Source: Micromonospora radicis
GTDB lineage: Bacteria > Actinomycetota > Actinomycetes > Mycobacteriales > Micromonosporaceae
Reading direction: 5' to 3'
Assembly: GCF_003583405.1 (NCBI RefSeq)
Contig: NZ_QXEC01000033.1
Span: 1-49,546 of the forward strand
DNA: 49,546 bases
How positions within the stretch are numbered: the stretch's first letter is position 1; every line of letters begins with the position of its first letter. The translations under genes were made by a program, and so were the position numbers. Below the pieces are notes generated by a model, which was not told the DNA's origin, searched no databases, and worked only from the letters and a program-made list of their open reading frames with translations. Below are positions 42,523 to 49,546 of the stretch, piece by piece.

Positions 42523-42640
42523 GCGCGAGGAGTGAGCCGATCCTGCGAGCCCCGCAGCCGCGAACCAGGGTGGCACCGTGAGCGCGAGGAGTGAGCCGAT
42601 CCTGCGAGCCCCGCAGCCGCGAACCAGGGTGGCACCGTGA
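42519..42640 (+). repeat. Tandem pair of 59-bp coupled mini-cistron repeats between tldD and tldE
   Basis: Two identical 59-bp units start at 42519 and 42578. Each encodes VSARSEPILRAPQPRTRVAP and a stop. The tldD stop, both unit starts and the tldE GTG at 42637 are all linked by GTGA overlaps. AGGGTGG before each end serves as Shine-Dalgarno. Fifteen of the first 17 codons of the unit encode the same residues as the unit between the two M16 genes. Confidence 0.88.
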
Positions 42641-44034
42641 GCGCGTCCGAGCTGGACCTCGCCGGTCGGGTGGTGGAGCTGGTCGCCGGGCTGGCCGGGC
42701 CGGACGCGCAGGCCGAGGTGACGGTGGGCCGGGCGGAGCTGGCGTTGACCCGGTTCGCCAACTCCGCCATCCACCAGAACGTCGCCGAGTCCGCCGTGGA
42801 GGTCCGGCTACGGCTGCACGTGGAGGGCCGCACGGCCGCCGGCAGCGCCAGCACGGCGACCGCCGACGGCCTGCGTACGCTGGTGGAACGGGTACTGGTC
42901 GCGGCACGGATCACGCCGCCGGACCCGGCCTGGCCGGGGCTGGCCCCGCCCGCGCCGGTGGCGCCCTCGGCGGAGTGGGACGCGGGCATCGCGTACGCCG
43001 AGCCGGCCGACCGGGCCGCGCTGGTGCGGGCGTTCGTCGACGCGGCCGACGGGCTGACGACCGCCGGCTACTGCCGCACCGCGGTACGCACGGCGGCCTT
43101 CGCGAACTCGGCCGGACACGCCGCGCGGGGCCGCACTGCCGAGGCGGCGATGGACGGGATCGCGCGGGCCGGGGGTGTCGACGGCACCGCCCGGCACAGT
43201 GTCGACCGGCTGGCCGACCTCGACGGTGCGGCGTTGGGCCGGCGGGCCGCGGCGAAGGCCCGGGCGGCGGCCGACCCGGTGGAGCTGCCACCGGGCCGGT
43301 ACCCGGTGGTCCTGGAACCGGCAGCCGTGGCCGACCTGCTACAGAACCTGGCCTGGTACGGCTTCAACGGCAAGCGGTACGCCGAGCGGCAGTCCTTCGC
43401 CGTGCCCGGCGTGGCCCAGCTCGACCCGGCGGTGACCCTGGTCGACGACCCGTTGCGCGGTGCCGGGTTGCCGTTCGACCTGGAGGGCACGCCGACCCGC
43501 GCGCTGACCCTGGTGGACGCGGGCACCACCCGGGCCGTCGCGCACGACCGGCGCAGCGCCGCCGCGACGGGTGCCGAGTCGACCGGTCACGCCGGGGTCG
43601 GCAGCAGCACCTTCGGCCCGGTCCCGCACCACCTGCGCCTCGCCCCGGCCGGGGCGGCGAACCCGACGGCGAGCACACCGACGGTGAGCCCGTACGGCGC
43701 GGCGGCCGACGCGGACACCGCCGCACTGGTGTCCCGGATGGGGCGAGGTCTGCTGGTCAGTGACTTCTGGTACACCCGGGTACTGGAACCGAAGAGCCTG
43801 GTGATCACCGGCCTGACCCGCAACGGGGTGTGGCTGGTCGAGGACGGCCGGATCACCCGGGCGGTGCGCGACCTGCGGTTCACCGAGTCGTACCCGCGGG
43901 CGCTCGGGCCGGGGTCGGTGCTGGAGGTGGGCCGGCGGACGGCCCGCCAGCCGGATGGTCTCGACGGTGTCTGGTGGGATGCGCCTTCGCTGCGACTGGC
44001 CTCCTGGAACTTCACCGGCGGCGCGTCCGGATGA
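42637..44034 (+). CDS. tldE: TldE/PmbA subunit, 465 aa
   Basis: This is the non-metal partner of TldD: same fold but no HEXXXH. Recognisable parts are the ALTRFANSAIHQNVAESAVE start region, WYGFNGKRYAERQSF, AHDRRSAAATGAESTGHA and LVITGLTRNGVWLVEDGRI. It is needed with TldD for peptide cleavage. The GTG at 42637 follows the second repeat unit with a GTGA overlap. It shares its first codons (GTGAGCGCG) with the repeat, suggesting the repeat grew from, or landed at, this start. Confidence 0.94.
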   Translation: MSASELDLAGRVVELVAGLAGPDAQAEVTVGRAELALTRFANSAIHQNVAESAVEVRLRLHVEGRTAAGSASTATADGLRTLVERVLVAARITPPDPAWPGLAPPAPVAPSAEWDAGIAYAEPADRAALVRAFVDAADGLTTAGYCRTAVRTAAFANSAGHAARGRTAEAAMDGIARAGGVDGTARHSVDRLADLDGAALGRRAAAKARAAADPVELPPGRYPVVLEPAAVADLLQNLAWYGFNGKRYAERQSFAVPGVAQLDPAVTLVDDPLRGAGLPFDLEGTPTRALTLVDAGTTRAVAHDRRSAAATGAESTGHAGVGSSTFGPVPHHLRLAPAGAANPTASTPTVSPYGAAADADTAALVSRMGRGLLVSDFWYTRVLEPKSLVITGLTRNGVWLVEDGRITRAVRDLRFTESYPRALGPGSVLEVGRRTARQPDGLDGVWWDAPSLRLASWNFTGGASG

Positions 44035-44303
44035 CCTCGGCTACGCCGCTCGTCGATCTTTTTCGGACGCTCGCATATTGATCATGGCGAAAGGCTTTCC
44101 AAAGGTCGGGACACACGGGACACTGCCTTGCGCGGACGGCCCGCCTAGATCGGCGTAACGTGTGTCACTTAGCTGCTCCGGTACGCCGGGTGCGGTCGTT
44201 GGTGTGCGCATGACGTGGCACGTGGGCGCGGGATGACCGGTCCGCCTGCCGACCGGAAGTGTTCCGCCGCCCGTGACAGGGCCCCGTCAGGGAGACGACG
44301 CGA
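44035..44303 (+). promoter_or_regulatory. Non-coding region upstream of sdhC
   Basis: No credible gene is seen. A weak promoter candidate is CGGACG (44133-44138), 17 nt, TAACGT (44156-44161), giving a leader of about 135 nt. GGCGTA (44152-44157) and TACGCC (44184-44189) could pair across the start-site region. Two GGGACAC direct repeats lie near 44107-44123. Confidence 0.35.
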
Positions 44304-45116
44304 ATGACATCATCGGCAACGAGACCGAAACCGCGGGGGGCGCGGGCACGTGCCGCCATCGCGGCGAAGACGTTGCGTACGGACCGCTGGTGGCTCGCCC
44401 CGCTGATCACCGTCATCGGGCTCGGCGCGTGGATCACGTACGCGACGGTCCGGGTCTTCATGCACAAGTGGTACTGGGTCGAGGAGTACCACTACCTCAC
44501 CCCGTTCTACTCCCCGTGCGTGACCGACCGGTGCATCCCGGAGGCGTCGCACTTCGGGCAGTACCTGCCCGGCTGGTGGATCGTTCCCGACGCCGCGTTC
44601 ACCCTGCCGTTCCTGCTGCTGTTCCGGCTGACGTGCTACTACTACCGCAAGGCGTACTACCGGTCGTTCTGGCTCTCGCCGCCGGCCTGCGCGGTGCCGG
44701 ACGGTCACGCCTCCTACGGTGGTGAGACCCGGTTCCCGCTGATCGTGCAGAACTCGCACCGGTACTTCTTCTACTTCGCCGCGATCATCTCGCTGATCAA
44801 CACCTGGGACGCGATCGCCGCCTTCCGCAGCCCCGAGGGCTTCGGGTTCGGCCTGGGCAACCTGATCCTGGTCGGCAACGTGGTGATGCTCTGGGCGTAC
44901 ACCATCTCCTGCCACTCCTGCCGGCACATCATCGGCGGGCGACTGAAGCACTTCTCCAAGCATCCGGTCCGGTACCGGGCCTGGGGCTACGTCTCCTGGC
45001 TGAACGTCCGGCACATGCAGCTCGCCTGGATCACGCTCGGCACCTTGGCGCTCACCGACTTCTACGTCATGTCCGTCGCCGCCGGGTGGATCTCCGACCT
45101 GCGGTTCATCAACTAA
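44304..45116 (+). CDS. sdhC: Succinate dehydrogenase membrane anchor subunit, 270 aa
   Basis: Five or so membrane segments are evident (WLAPLITVIGLGAWITYATV, AFTLPFLLLFRLTCYYYRKA, RYFFYFAAIISLINTWDAIA, LILVGNVVMLWAYTISCHSC). His residues in CHSCRHIIGG and in VRHMQLAW are possible heme or quinone ligands. It resembles the single large anchor of the mycobacterial Sdh1 type (Rv0249c-like, from memory), not the SdhC/SdhD pair. GGGAG precedes the ATG at 44304. First gene of sdhCAB. Confidence 0.88.
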   Translation: MTSSATRPKPRGARARAAIAAKTLRTDRWWLAPLITVIGLGAWITYATVRVFMHKWYWVEEYHYLTPFYSPCVTDRCIPEASHFGQYLPGWWIVPDAAFTLPFLLLFRLTCYYYRKAYYRSFWLSPPACAVPDGHASYGGETRFPLIVQNSHRYFFYFAAIISLINTWDAIAAFRSPEGFGFGLGNLILVGNVVMLWAYTISCHSCRHIIGGRLKHFSKHPVRYRAWGYVSWLNVRHMQLAWITLGTLALTDFYVMSVAAGWISDLRFIN

Positions 45117-45129
45117 GGGCCCCGCTGAC

Positions 45130-47094
45130 ATGACGAACGACTCACACCGCGACACGAGCGCTACCACTCGCATCGAACGACACCACTACGACGTCGTCGT
45201 GATCGGGGCCGGCGGCGCCGGCCTGCGCGCGGCGATCGAGGCCCGGCTGGCCGGCAAGAAGACCGCGATCATCTCCAAGTCGCTGTTCGGCAAGGCGCAC
45301 ACGGTGATGGCCGAGGGCGGCGCCGCCGCGGCCATGGGGAACGTGAACAGCCGGGACAGCTGGCAGGTCCACTTCCGCGACACCATGCGCGGCGGCAAGT
45401 TCCTGAACAACTTCCGGATGGCCGAGCTGCACGCGAAGGAGTCACCGCAGCGGATCTGGGAGCTGGAGACGTACGGCGCGCTGTTCGACCGGACGAAGGA
45501 CGGCAAGATCTCGCAGCGCAACTTCGGCGGCCACGAGTACCCCCGACTGGCCCACGTCGGTGACCGGACCGGCCTGGAGCTGATCCGTACCCTCCAGCAG
45601 AAGATCGTCTCGTTGCAGCAGGAGGACAAGCGCGACCACGGCTCGTACGACGCCCGGATCAAGGTCTTCGCCGAGACCACCATCACCGAGCTGCTGCTCG
45701 ACGGCGACCGGGTCGCCGGCGCGTTCGGTTACTACCGGGAGTCCGGCGAGTTCGTCCTCTTCGAGGCGCCGGCCGTGGTGCTGGCCACCGGTGGGGTCGG
45801 CCGTTCCTACAAGGTCACCTCGAACTCGTGGGAGTACACCGGGGACGGTCACGCGCTGGCGCTGCGCGCCGGAGCGAATCTGATCAACATGGAGTTCCTC
45901 CAGTTCCACCCCACCGGCATGGTCTGGCCGGTCTCGGTCAAGGGCATCCTGGTCACCGAGTCGGTACGCGGTGACGGTGGCATCCTGAAGAACTCCGAGG
46001 GCAAGCGGTTCATGTTCGACTACGTCCCCGACGTCTTCCGCAAGCAGTACGCGGAGACGCCCGAGGAGGCGGACCGCTGGTACACCGACCCGGACAACAA
46101 CCGGCGTCCGCCGGAGCTGCTGCCCCGCGACGAGGTCGCCCGCGCGATCAACAGCGAGGTCAAGGCCGGTCGGGGTACGCCGGCCGGCGGCGTCTACCTG
46201 GACATCGCCTCCCGGCTGCCGGCCGAGGAGATCCGCCGCCGGCTGCCGTCGATGCACCACCAGTTCAAGGGCCTGGCCGACGTCGACATCACCAAGGAGC
46301 CGATGGAGGTCGGTCCGACCTGCCACTACGTGATGGGCGGCATCGAGGTCGACCCGGACAGCGGCGCCGCGTACGGCTCGGTGCGGGGCCTGTTCGCCGC
46401 CGGTGAGGTCTCCGGCGGCATGCACGGCTCCAACCGTCTGGGCGGCAACTCCCTGTCCGACCTGCTGGTCTTCGGCAAGCGGGCGGGCGGCCACGCGGCC
46501 GGCTACGTCGACCAGCTCGCCGCCCGGCCCCGGGTGGAGGTGGCCGCGGTGGAGACCGCGGTGGAGACCGCGTTGGCGCCGCTGCAGCGGGACACCGGCG
46601 AGAACCCGTACACCCTGCAGCAGGACCTCCAGGCGGTGATGGGGGATTTAGTCGGCATCATCCGGCGGGAGGCCGAGTTGGCGGACGCGCTGGTCCGGCT
46701 GGCCGAGCTGCGCGAGCGGGTGGCGAAGGTCAGCGCGGCCGGTGGCCGCCGCTACAACCCGGGCTGGCACCTCGCGTTGGACCTGCGCAACATGCTGGTC
46801 GTCTCGGAGTGCACCGCGAAGGCGGCACTGGAGCGACGCGAGTCGCGTGGCGGGCACACCCGCGAGGACTACCCCACGATGGATCCGCAGTGGCGGCGGC
46901 TCAACCTGGTCTGCTCGCTGGAGGGCGACACCGTCCGGCTGGACCGCAAGCCGCTGCCGAAGATGCGTACCGAACTGCTCGGCCTCTTCGACCGCGCCGA
47001 GCTGGCCAAGTACCTCACCGACGAGGAACTCGCCGAGTTCGACGCCCTCGCCGCCGCCGATGCCGCCGATGCCGCCGGGAAGGAGACCCACTGA
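45130..47094 (+). CDS. sdhA: Succinate dehydrogenase flavoprotein subunit, 654 aa
   Basis: The FAD-binding VVVIGAGGAGLRAAIEA starts at about residue 18. KAHTVMAEGGAAAAMGN carries the His for covalent flavin; FLQFHPTGM, RGDGGILKN, and GSNRLGGNSLSDLLVFG are active-site motifs. It oxidises succinate to fumarate and passes electrons to SdhB. The ATG at 45130 is 13 nt after sdhC. The stop overlaps the sdhB start as TGATG. Confidence 0.95.
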   Translation: MTNDSHRDTSATTRIERHHYDVVVIGAGGAGLRAAIEARLAGKKTAIISKSLFGKAHTVMAEGGAAAAMGNVNSRDSWQVHFRDTMRGGKFLNNFRMAELHAKESPQRIWELETYGALFDRTKDGKISQRNFGGHEYPRLAHVGDRTGLELIRTLQQKIVSLQQEDKRDHGSYDARIKVFAETTITELLLDGDRVAGAFGYYRESGEFVLFEAPAVVLATGGVGRSYKVTSNSWEYTGDGHALALRAGANLINMEFLQFHPTGMVWPVSVKGILVTESVRGDGGILKNSEGKRFMFDYVPDVFRKQYAETPEEADRWYTDPDNNRRPPELLPRDEVARAINSEVKAGRGTPAGGVYLDIASRLPAEEIRRRLPSMHHQFKGLADVDITKEPMEVGPTCHYVMGGIEVDPDSGAAYGSVRGLFAAGEVSGGMHGSNRLGGNSLSDLLVFGKRAGGHAAGYVDQLAARPRVEVAAVETAVETALAPLQRDTGENPYTLQQDLQAVMGDLVGIIRREAELADALVRLAELRERVAKVSAAGGRRYNPGWHLALDLRNMLVVSECTAKAALERRESRGGHTREDYPTMDPQWRRLNLVCSLEGDTVRLDRKPLPKMRTELLGLFDRAELAKYLTDEELAEFDALAAADAADAAGKETH

Positions 47095-48161
47095 TGGGTA
47101 CGAAGCGCAACTTCCGGATCTGGCGGGGTGACGCCGACGGAGGCGAGCTGACGGACTACGCCGTCGAGGTGAACGAGGGGGAGGTGGTCCTCGACGTGAT
47201 CCACCGCCTGCAGGCCACCGACGCGCCCGACCTGGCCTGCCGGTGGAACTGCAAGGCCGGCAAGTGCGGCTCCTGCTCCATGGAGATCAACGGGATGCCC
47301 AAGCTCGGCTGCATGACCCGGATGTCGACGTTCGAAGAGGACGAGACGGTCACGGTGACCCCGCTGCGGACCTTCCCGGTCATCCGGGACCTGGTCACCG
47401 ACGTCTCGTTCAACTACGAGAAGGCACGGGAGACGCCGGCCTTCGCTCCCCCGGCCGACCTCGCCCCCGGCGACTACCGGATGCAGCAGGTCGACGTGGA
47501 ACGCTCGCAGGAGTTCCGCAAGTGCATCGAGTGCTTCCTGTGCCAGAACGTCTGCCACGTGATCCGCGACCACGACGAGAACAAGCCGGCGTTCTCCGGG
47601 CCGCGATACTTCATCCGGGCCGCAGAACTGGACATGCATCCCCTCGATGCCAAGACCGACCGCAAGGAGTACGCGCAGTCGGAACAGGGCCTCGGCTTCT
47701 GCAACATCACCAAGTGCTGCACCGAGGTCTGCCCCGAGCACATCAAGATCACCGACAACGGGATCATCCCCATGAAGGAGCGGGTCGTCGACCGCAGGTA
47801 CGATCCACTTGTATGGCTCGGTAGCAAAATCTTCCGGAGGGGTCAGGTGCCTCAGACCAGCGTGACCAGCGAACACTCCCCGGGCGCCGTGCGCTCCAAC
47901 GCGGCGGGTGGCGGTCTGCACTCGCACGCGGGCGGCTCACACGATCCCGCCGCGGAGACCCAGGCCCAGCAGGGCGTCAACTGGCACCGCGAGGTGCCGC
48001 ACCCGACCGCCCCCGCGGTCGACGCGAGCGGCAAGCTTCCCCTGACGGAGCTCACCTTCGACCGCGCGGCGGCACCCTCCCCCTTCGGGGACGACGTCAC
48101 CTTCCCGCTTCCGCCCGAGCACCTCAACTTCGCCCACCCCGACCAGGACCAGAAACACTAG
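47094..48161 (+). CDS. sdhB: Succinate dehydrogenase iron-sulfur subunit with long C-terminal extension, 355 aa
   Basis: The [2Fe-2S] cysteines are C53, C58, C61 and C73 (WNCKAGKCGSC). The later clusters use CIECFLCQNVCH and CCTEVCPEH. The normal SdhB core would end near residue 250, at LVWLGSKIFRR. Here the frame runs on for about 104 residues rich in Ala, His, Pro and Ser (SEHSPGAV, GGLHSHAGGSHDP, PFGDDVTFPLPPEHLNF). Exactly at the junction lie GGAGG and an in-frame GTG at 47847. Either this is a fused second gene or an internally initiated product exists. Confidence 0.93.
   Translation: MGTKRNFRIWRGDADGGELTDYAVEVNEGEVVLDVIHRLQATDAPDLACRWNCKAGKCGSCSMEINGMPKLGCMTRMSTFEEDETVTVTPLRTFPVIRDLVTDVSFNYEKARETPAFAPPADLAPGDYRMQQVDVERSQEFRKCIECFLCQNVCHVIRDHDENKPAFSGPRYFIRAAELDMHPLDAKTDRKEYAQSEQGLGFCNITKCCTEVCPEHIKITDNGIIPMKERVVDRRYDPLVWLGSKIFRRGQVPQTSVTSEHSPGAVRSNAAGGGLHSHAGGSHDPAAETQAQQGVNWHREVPHPTAPAVDASGKLPLTELTFDRAAAPSPFGDDVTFPLPPEHLNFAHPDQDQKH
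47836..47849 (+). promoter_or_regulatory. Internal ribosome site and GTG inside sdhB
   Basis: GGAGG at 47836-47840 is six nt before GTG at 47847-47849, in the sdhB frame (codon 252). Initiation here would give a separate 104-residue protein beginning MPQTSVTSEHSPGAV. Confidence 0.45.
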
Positions 48162-48171
48162 AAGGTGGCCA

Positions 48172-48200
48172 CACCCCCCTCCCCCCCTCCCCCCCTCCCC
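48172..48200. repeat. C-rich tract
   Basis: After the sdhB stop the plus strand is a near-pure C/T tract of about 29 nt. The opposite strand is G-rich with runs of five to seven G. It mirrors the G-rich tract at the far side of the next gene. Confidence 0.7.
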
Positions 48201-48208
48201 GCGTTAGG

Positions 48209-48275
48209 CGCGTTGATCATGAGGTTGGCGGCGAAGTGGATCTCCCCAGCTGCCGCCAACTTCATGATCAACGCG
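48209..48275. repeat. Long palindromic repeat, copy 1
   Basis: Arms of 24 bp (48209-48232 and 48252-48275, containing GTTGATCATGAGGTTGGCGG) match with one G-T position around a 19-nt loop (GAAGTGGATCTCCCC). A second copy in the same orientation lies at 49377-49437. It could act as an sdh terminator or as a REP-like dispersed element. Confidence 0.85.
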
Positions 48276-48288
48276 GCGAGGAGCCGAG

Positions 48289-48319
48289 TTGTCCACAGGC
48301 GGGGCGGAGGTTGTCCACA
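48289..48319. promoter_or_regulatory. Two DnaA-box-like 9-mers
   Basis: TTGTCCACA occurs at 48289-48297 and 48311-48319, 22 bp apart and in the same orientation. It equals the high-GC actinobacterial form of the DnaA box (TTGTCCACA). It lies just upstream of the AbiEi/DUF559-like gene. Confidence 0.5.
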
Positions 48320-48359
48320 GGGGCTGCGGTAGGGACGGCGGCGTGGGCAGGGTTGGGGG

Positions 48360-49283
48360 GTGGATCGAGAGTGGCGGATTCGCCGGATAGCCGGACGGCA
48401 GGATGGGCTCGTGCGCCGCGAGCAGGCGCTGACGAACGGGTTCACCCGTCACGAGGTGGACAATCTCGTCGCCTTCGGGCGCTGGCAGTCACTCGCCCGG
48501 GCCGTCTACCTACCGCAGCCCGTCTCTGCGGTGCAGCCGTCCCGACGCCAGCAGGTCCGGGCCGCACTACTGTCGCTGGGCCCGGCCGCGTTCGCGGTCC
48601 TCGGAACCGCCGCCGAACTCCACGGCATTGCCGGCCTGCCCTCGTCCGACGAGATCCATGTCGGCCTACCCGGCACGGCCGCCAAGCGAGCCCGGGTCGG
48701 GCAACCCCAGGTCGTACTGCACCAACTGGAGTACGCGGCGGAGTCACTGGTCAGCCTGGGCGGGTTGGCAACCACCGATGCCATCTCCACAGTCAGCGAC
48801 GTCATCCTGCGCGCCGGGCGCTACCCCGCCGTCTCGATGCTCGACTCGGCGCTGAACCGAGGCCTACTCGGCGAGGACGATCTGGCGACCATCGCGCGCC
48901 GGATCCGGCGTCGGCGGGGAGCGGTGGCGGCGCGCGGTTACCTCACCCAGGCGGATGGTCGAGCCCAGTCGCCGCTTGAGACCCGCACCAGACTTCGCTG
49001 CGTCGACGGCCGGGTGCCACCGGACGTACTGCAACTAGAGGTACGCGACGACGACGGTTACCTGCTCGGCATCGGCGACCTGGGCTGGCGTGGCCCCAGA
49101 GTGATCGCGGAGGCGGACGGCCGCGGCCCGCACAGCGCGCCGGAGGCGATCTTCGCCGACCGCCGCCGACAGAATCTCCTGGCCAACGCCGGTTGGACGA
49201 TCCTCCGCTTCACCTGGCAGGACACTCTCGATCCGGCGTACATCCCCTGGATAGTCCGCCAAGCCATCAACCCCCGCCCCTAA
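48360..49283 (+). CDS. AbiEi-like/DUF559 protein, wHTH plus nuclease-fold tail, 307 aa
   Basis: The N-terminus (GLVRREQALTNGFTRHEVDN, WQSLARAVYLPQP) resembles the AbiEi-type winged-helix domain. The middle part fits the same family. The C-terminus (GIGDLGWRGPRVIAEADGRG, then DRRRQNLLANAGWTILRFTW) is a Vsr/DUF559 endonuclease-like fold with candidate acidic residues in GIGD and EADG. A type IV antitoxin role is often attached to such proteins, but no AbiEii nucleotidyltransferase is next to it, so this may be a solo regulator/nuclease. The start is GTG at 48360; GTG at 48411 is possible. It is flanked by palindromic repeats. Confidence 0.8.
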   Translation: MDREWRIRRIAGRQDGLVRREQALTNGFTRHEVDNLVAFGRWQSLARAVYLPQPVSAVQPSRRQQVRAALLSLGPAAFAVLGTAAELHGIAGLPSSDEIHVGLPGTAAKRARVGQPQVVLHQLEYAAESLVSLGGLATTDAISTVSDVILRAGRYPAVSMLDSALNRGLLGEDDLATIARRIRRRRGAVAARGYLTQADGRAQSPLETRTRLRCVDGRVPPDVLQLEVRDDDGYLLGIGDLGWRGPRVIAEADGRGPHSAPEAIFADRRRQNLLANAGWTILRFTWQDTLDPAYIPWIVRQAINPRP

Positions 49284-49306
49284 CCCCGCCCCTAACCCCC
49301 ACCCCA

Positions 49307-49362
49307 CCCATCGCGCCGCACCCATCGCGCCGCACTCATCGCGCCGCACCCATCGCGCCGCA
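49307..49362. repeat. Four tandem 14-bp repeats
   Basis: CCCATCGCGCCGCA occurs four times (one copy has CTCATC), followed by decayed CCGCGCCGCG sequence. Confidence 0.85.
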
Positions 49363-49376
49363 CCGCGCCGCGTCGC

Positions 49377-49437
49377 GTCGATCATGAGGTTGACGGCGAA
49401 GTGGATCTCCCAAACTGCCGCAAACCTCATGATCAAC
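49377..49437. repeat. Long palindromic repeat, copy 2
   Basis: Arms 49377-49397 and 49417-49437 (GATCATGAGGTT core) pair with three mismatches. The loop GAAGTGGATCTCCC is the same as in copy 1, and the orientation is the same. Together the two copies bracket the AbiEi/DUF559-like gene. Confidence 0.85.
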
Positions 49438-49449
49438 GGGGTGAGTCGG

Positions 49450-49533
49450 TGGGGAAGGGGTCAGGAGGGTGGGGGTGGAGGGAGGAGGGGGAGTGGGAGT
49501 GGGGGTGGGGGTGGGGGGGGAGGAGGGGGCGGA
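49450..49533. repeat. G-rich tract
   Basis: Many runs of 3-9 G separated by single T or A give strong G-quadruplex potential on the plus strand. It mirrors the C-rich tract at 48172-48200. Confidence 0.75.
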
Positions 49534-49546
49534 GGGCGGCGACGAT

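Larger units (their letters stand above)
49284..49546. other. Repeat-filled right end, no gene seen
   Basis: It contains short CCCCTAAC-like repeats, the 14-bp array at 49307-49362, palindrome copy 2 at 49377-49437 and a G-rich tract to the end. No credible reading frame. Confidence 0.7.

Noticed and set aside
44035..44303. Small gene or CRP-type site upstream of sdhC
   Set aside because: Only very short frames are found, and TGTGTCACTT does not form the TGTGA-N6-TCACA dyad.
48360..49283. Complete AbiE toxin-antitoxin pair
   Set aside because: No AbiEii nucleotidyltransferase gene is visible up to the window end; only the AbiEi-like partner is present.

Overview
The window is very GC-rich, with third positions almost always G or C, many GTG starts, TANNNT-type -10 boxes and many leaderless genes. 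It carries mycothiol synthesis (mshB), AdnAB-type helicase-nucleases, and gene neighbourhoods that, from memory, match Mycobacterium (nudC/adnB/adnA, dapD/dapE/LOG, mshB plus a membrane protein, a 7Fe ferredoxin plus dapC). It is chromosomal DNA of a high-GC actinobacterium. Protein style and repeat style suggest Micromonosporaceae (Micromonospora-like), but that rank is an inference. I see no tRNA, rRNA, CRISPR array, phage or transposase gene.

Layout. 0.2-14 kb: a small unknown ORF; then, on the minus strand, a coupled M16 peptidase pair with nudC, a small membrane protein, a cold-shock protein with a long leader, the adnA-adnB break-resection operon, and two tandem LOG-family genes. 14-20.5 kb: divergent dapE and dapD (lysine/diaminopimelate), a large secreted subtilase, and a divergent sugar O-acetyltransferase. 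20.5-30.5 kb: an unusual membrane protein with a GHSQG hydrolase motif, a P-loop kinase with a SIMPL protein, tyrA, an M48 peptidase, dapC coupled to a 7Fe ferredoxin, and a GNAT acetyltransferase. 30.5-35 kb: a repeat-filled gap, two small membrane proteins, mshB, and an S9 peptidase. 35-41 kb: a five-gene peptide/opine ABC importer operon. 41-44 kb: leaderless tldD and tldE. 44.3-48.2 kb: the sdhCAB operon. 48.2-49.5 kb: an AbiEi/DUF559-type gene between two copies of a palindromic repeat.

Most genes are housekeeping: cell-wall precursor supply (dapC, dapD, dapE), respiration (sdhCAB, ferredoxin), thiol metabolism (mshB), DNA repair (adnAB) and several peptidases. The most unusual signals lie between genes. 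First, a 59-62 bp repeat is present as tandem pairs inside two peptidase operons (M16 pair, tldD/tldE). Each unit is itself a 20-21 codon cistron linked by GTGA/ATGA stop-start overlaps, with its own Shine-Dalgarno sequence. Second, the SdhB reading frame continues about 104 residues past the normal end, exactly after an internal ribosome binding site and GTG. Third, the terminal gene is bracketed by long palindromes, C-/G-tracts and paired DnaA-box-like 9-mers. Fourth, VNTRs abut the stop codons of dapC and of a membrane gene. At least seven genes have a TANNNT box 6-7 nt before the start codon, implying leaderless mRNAs.
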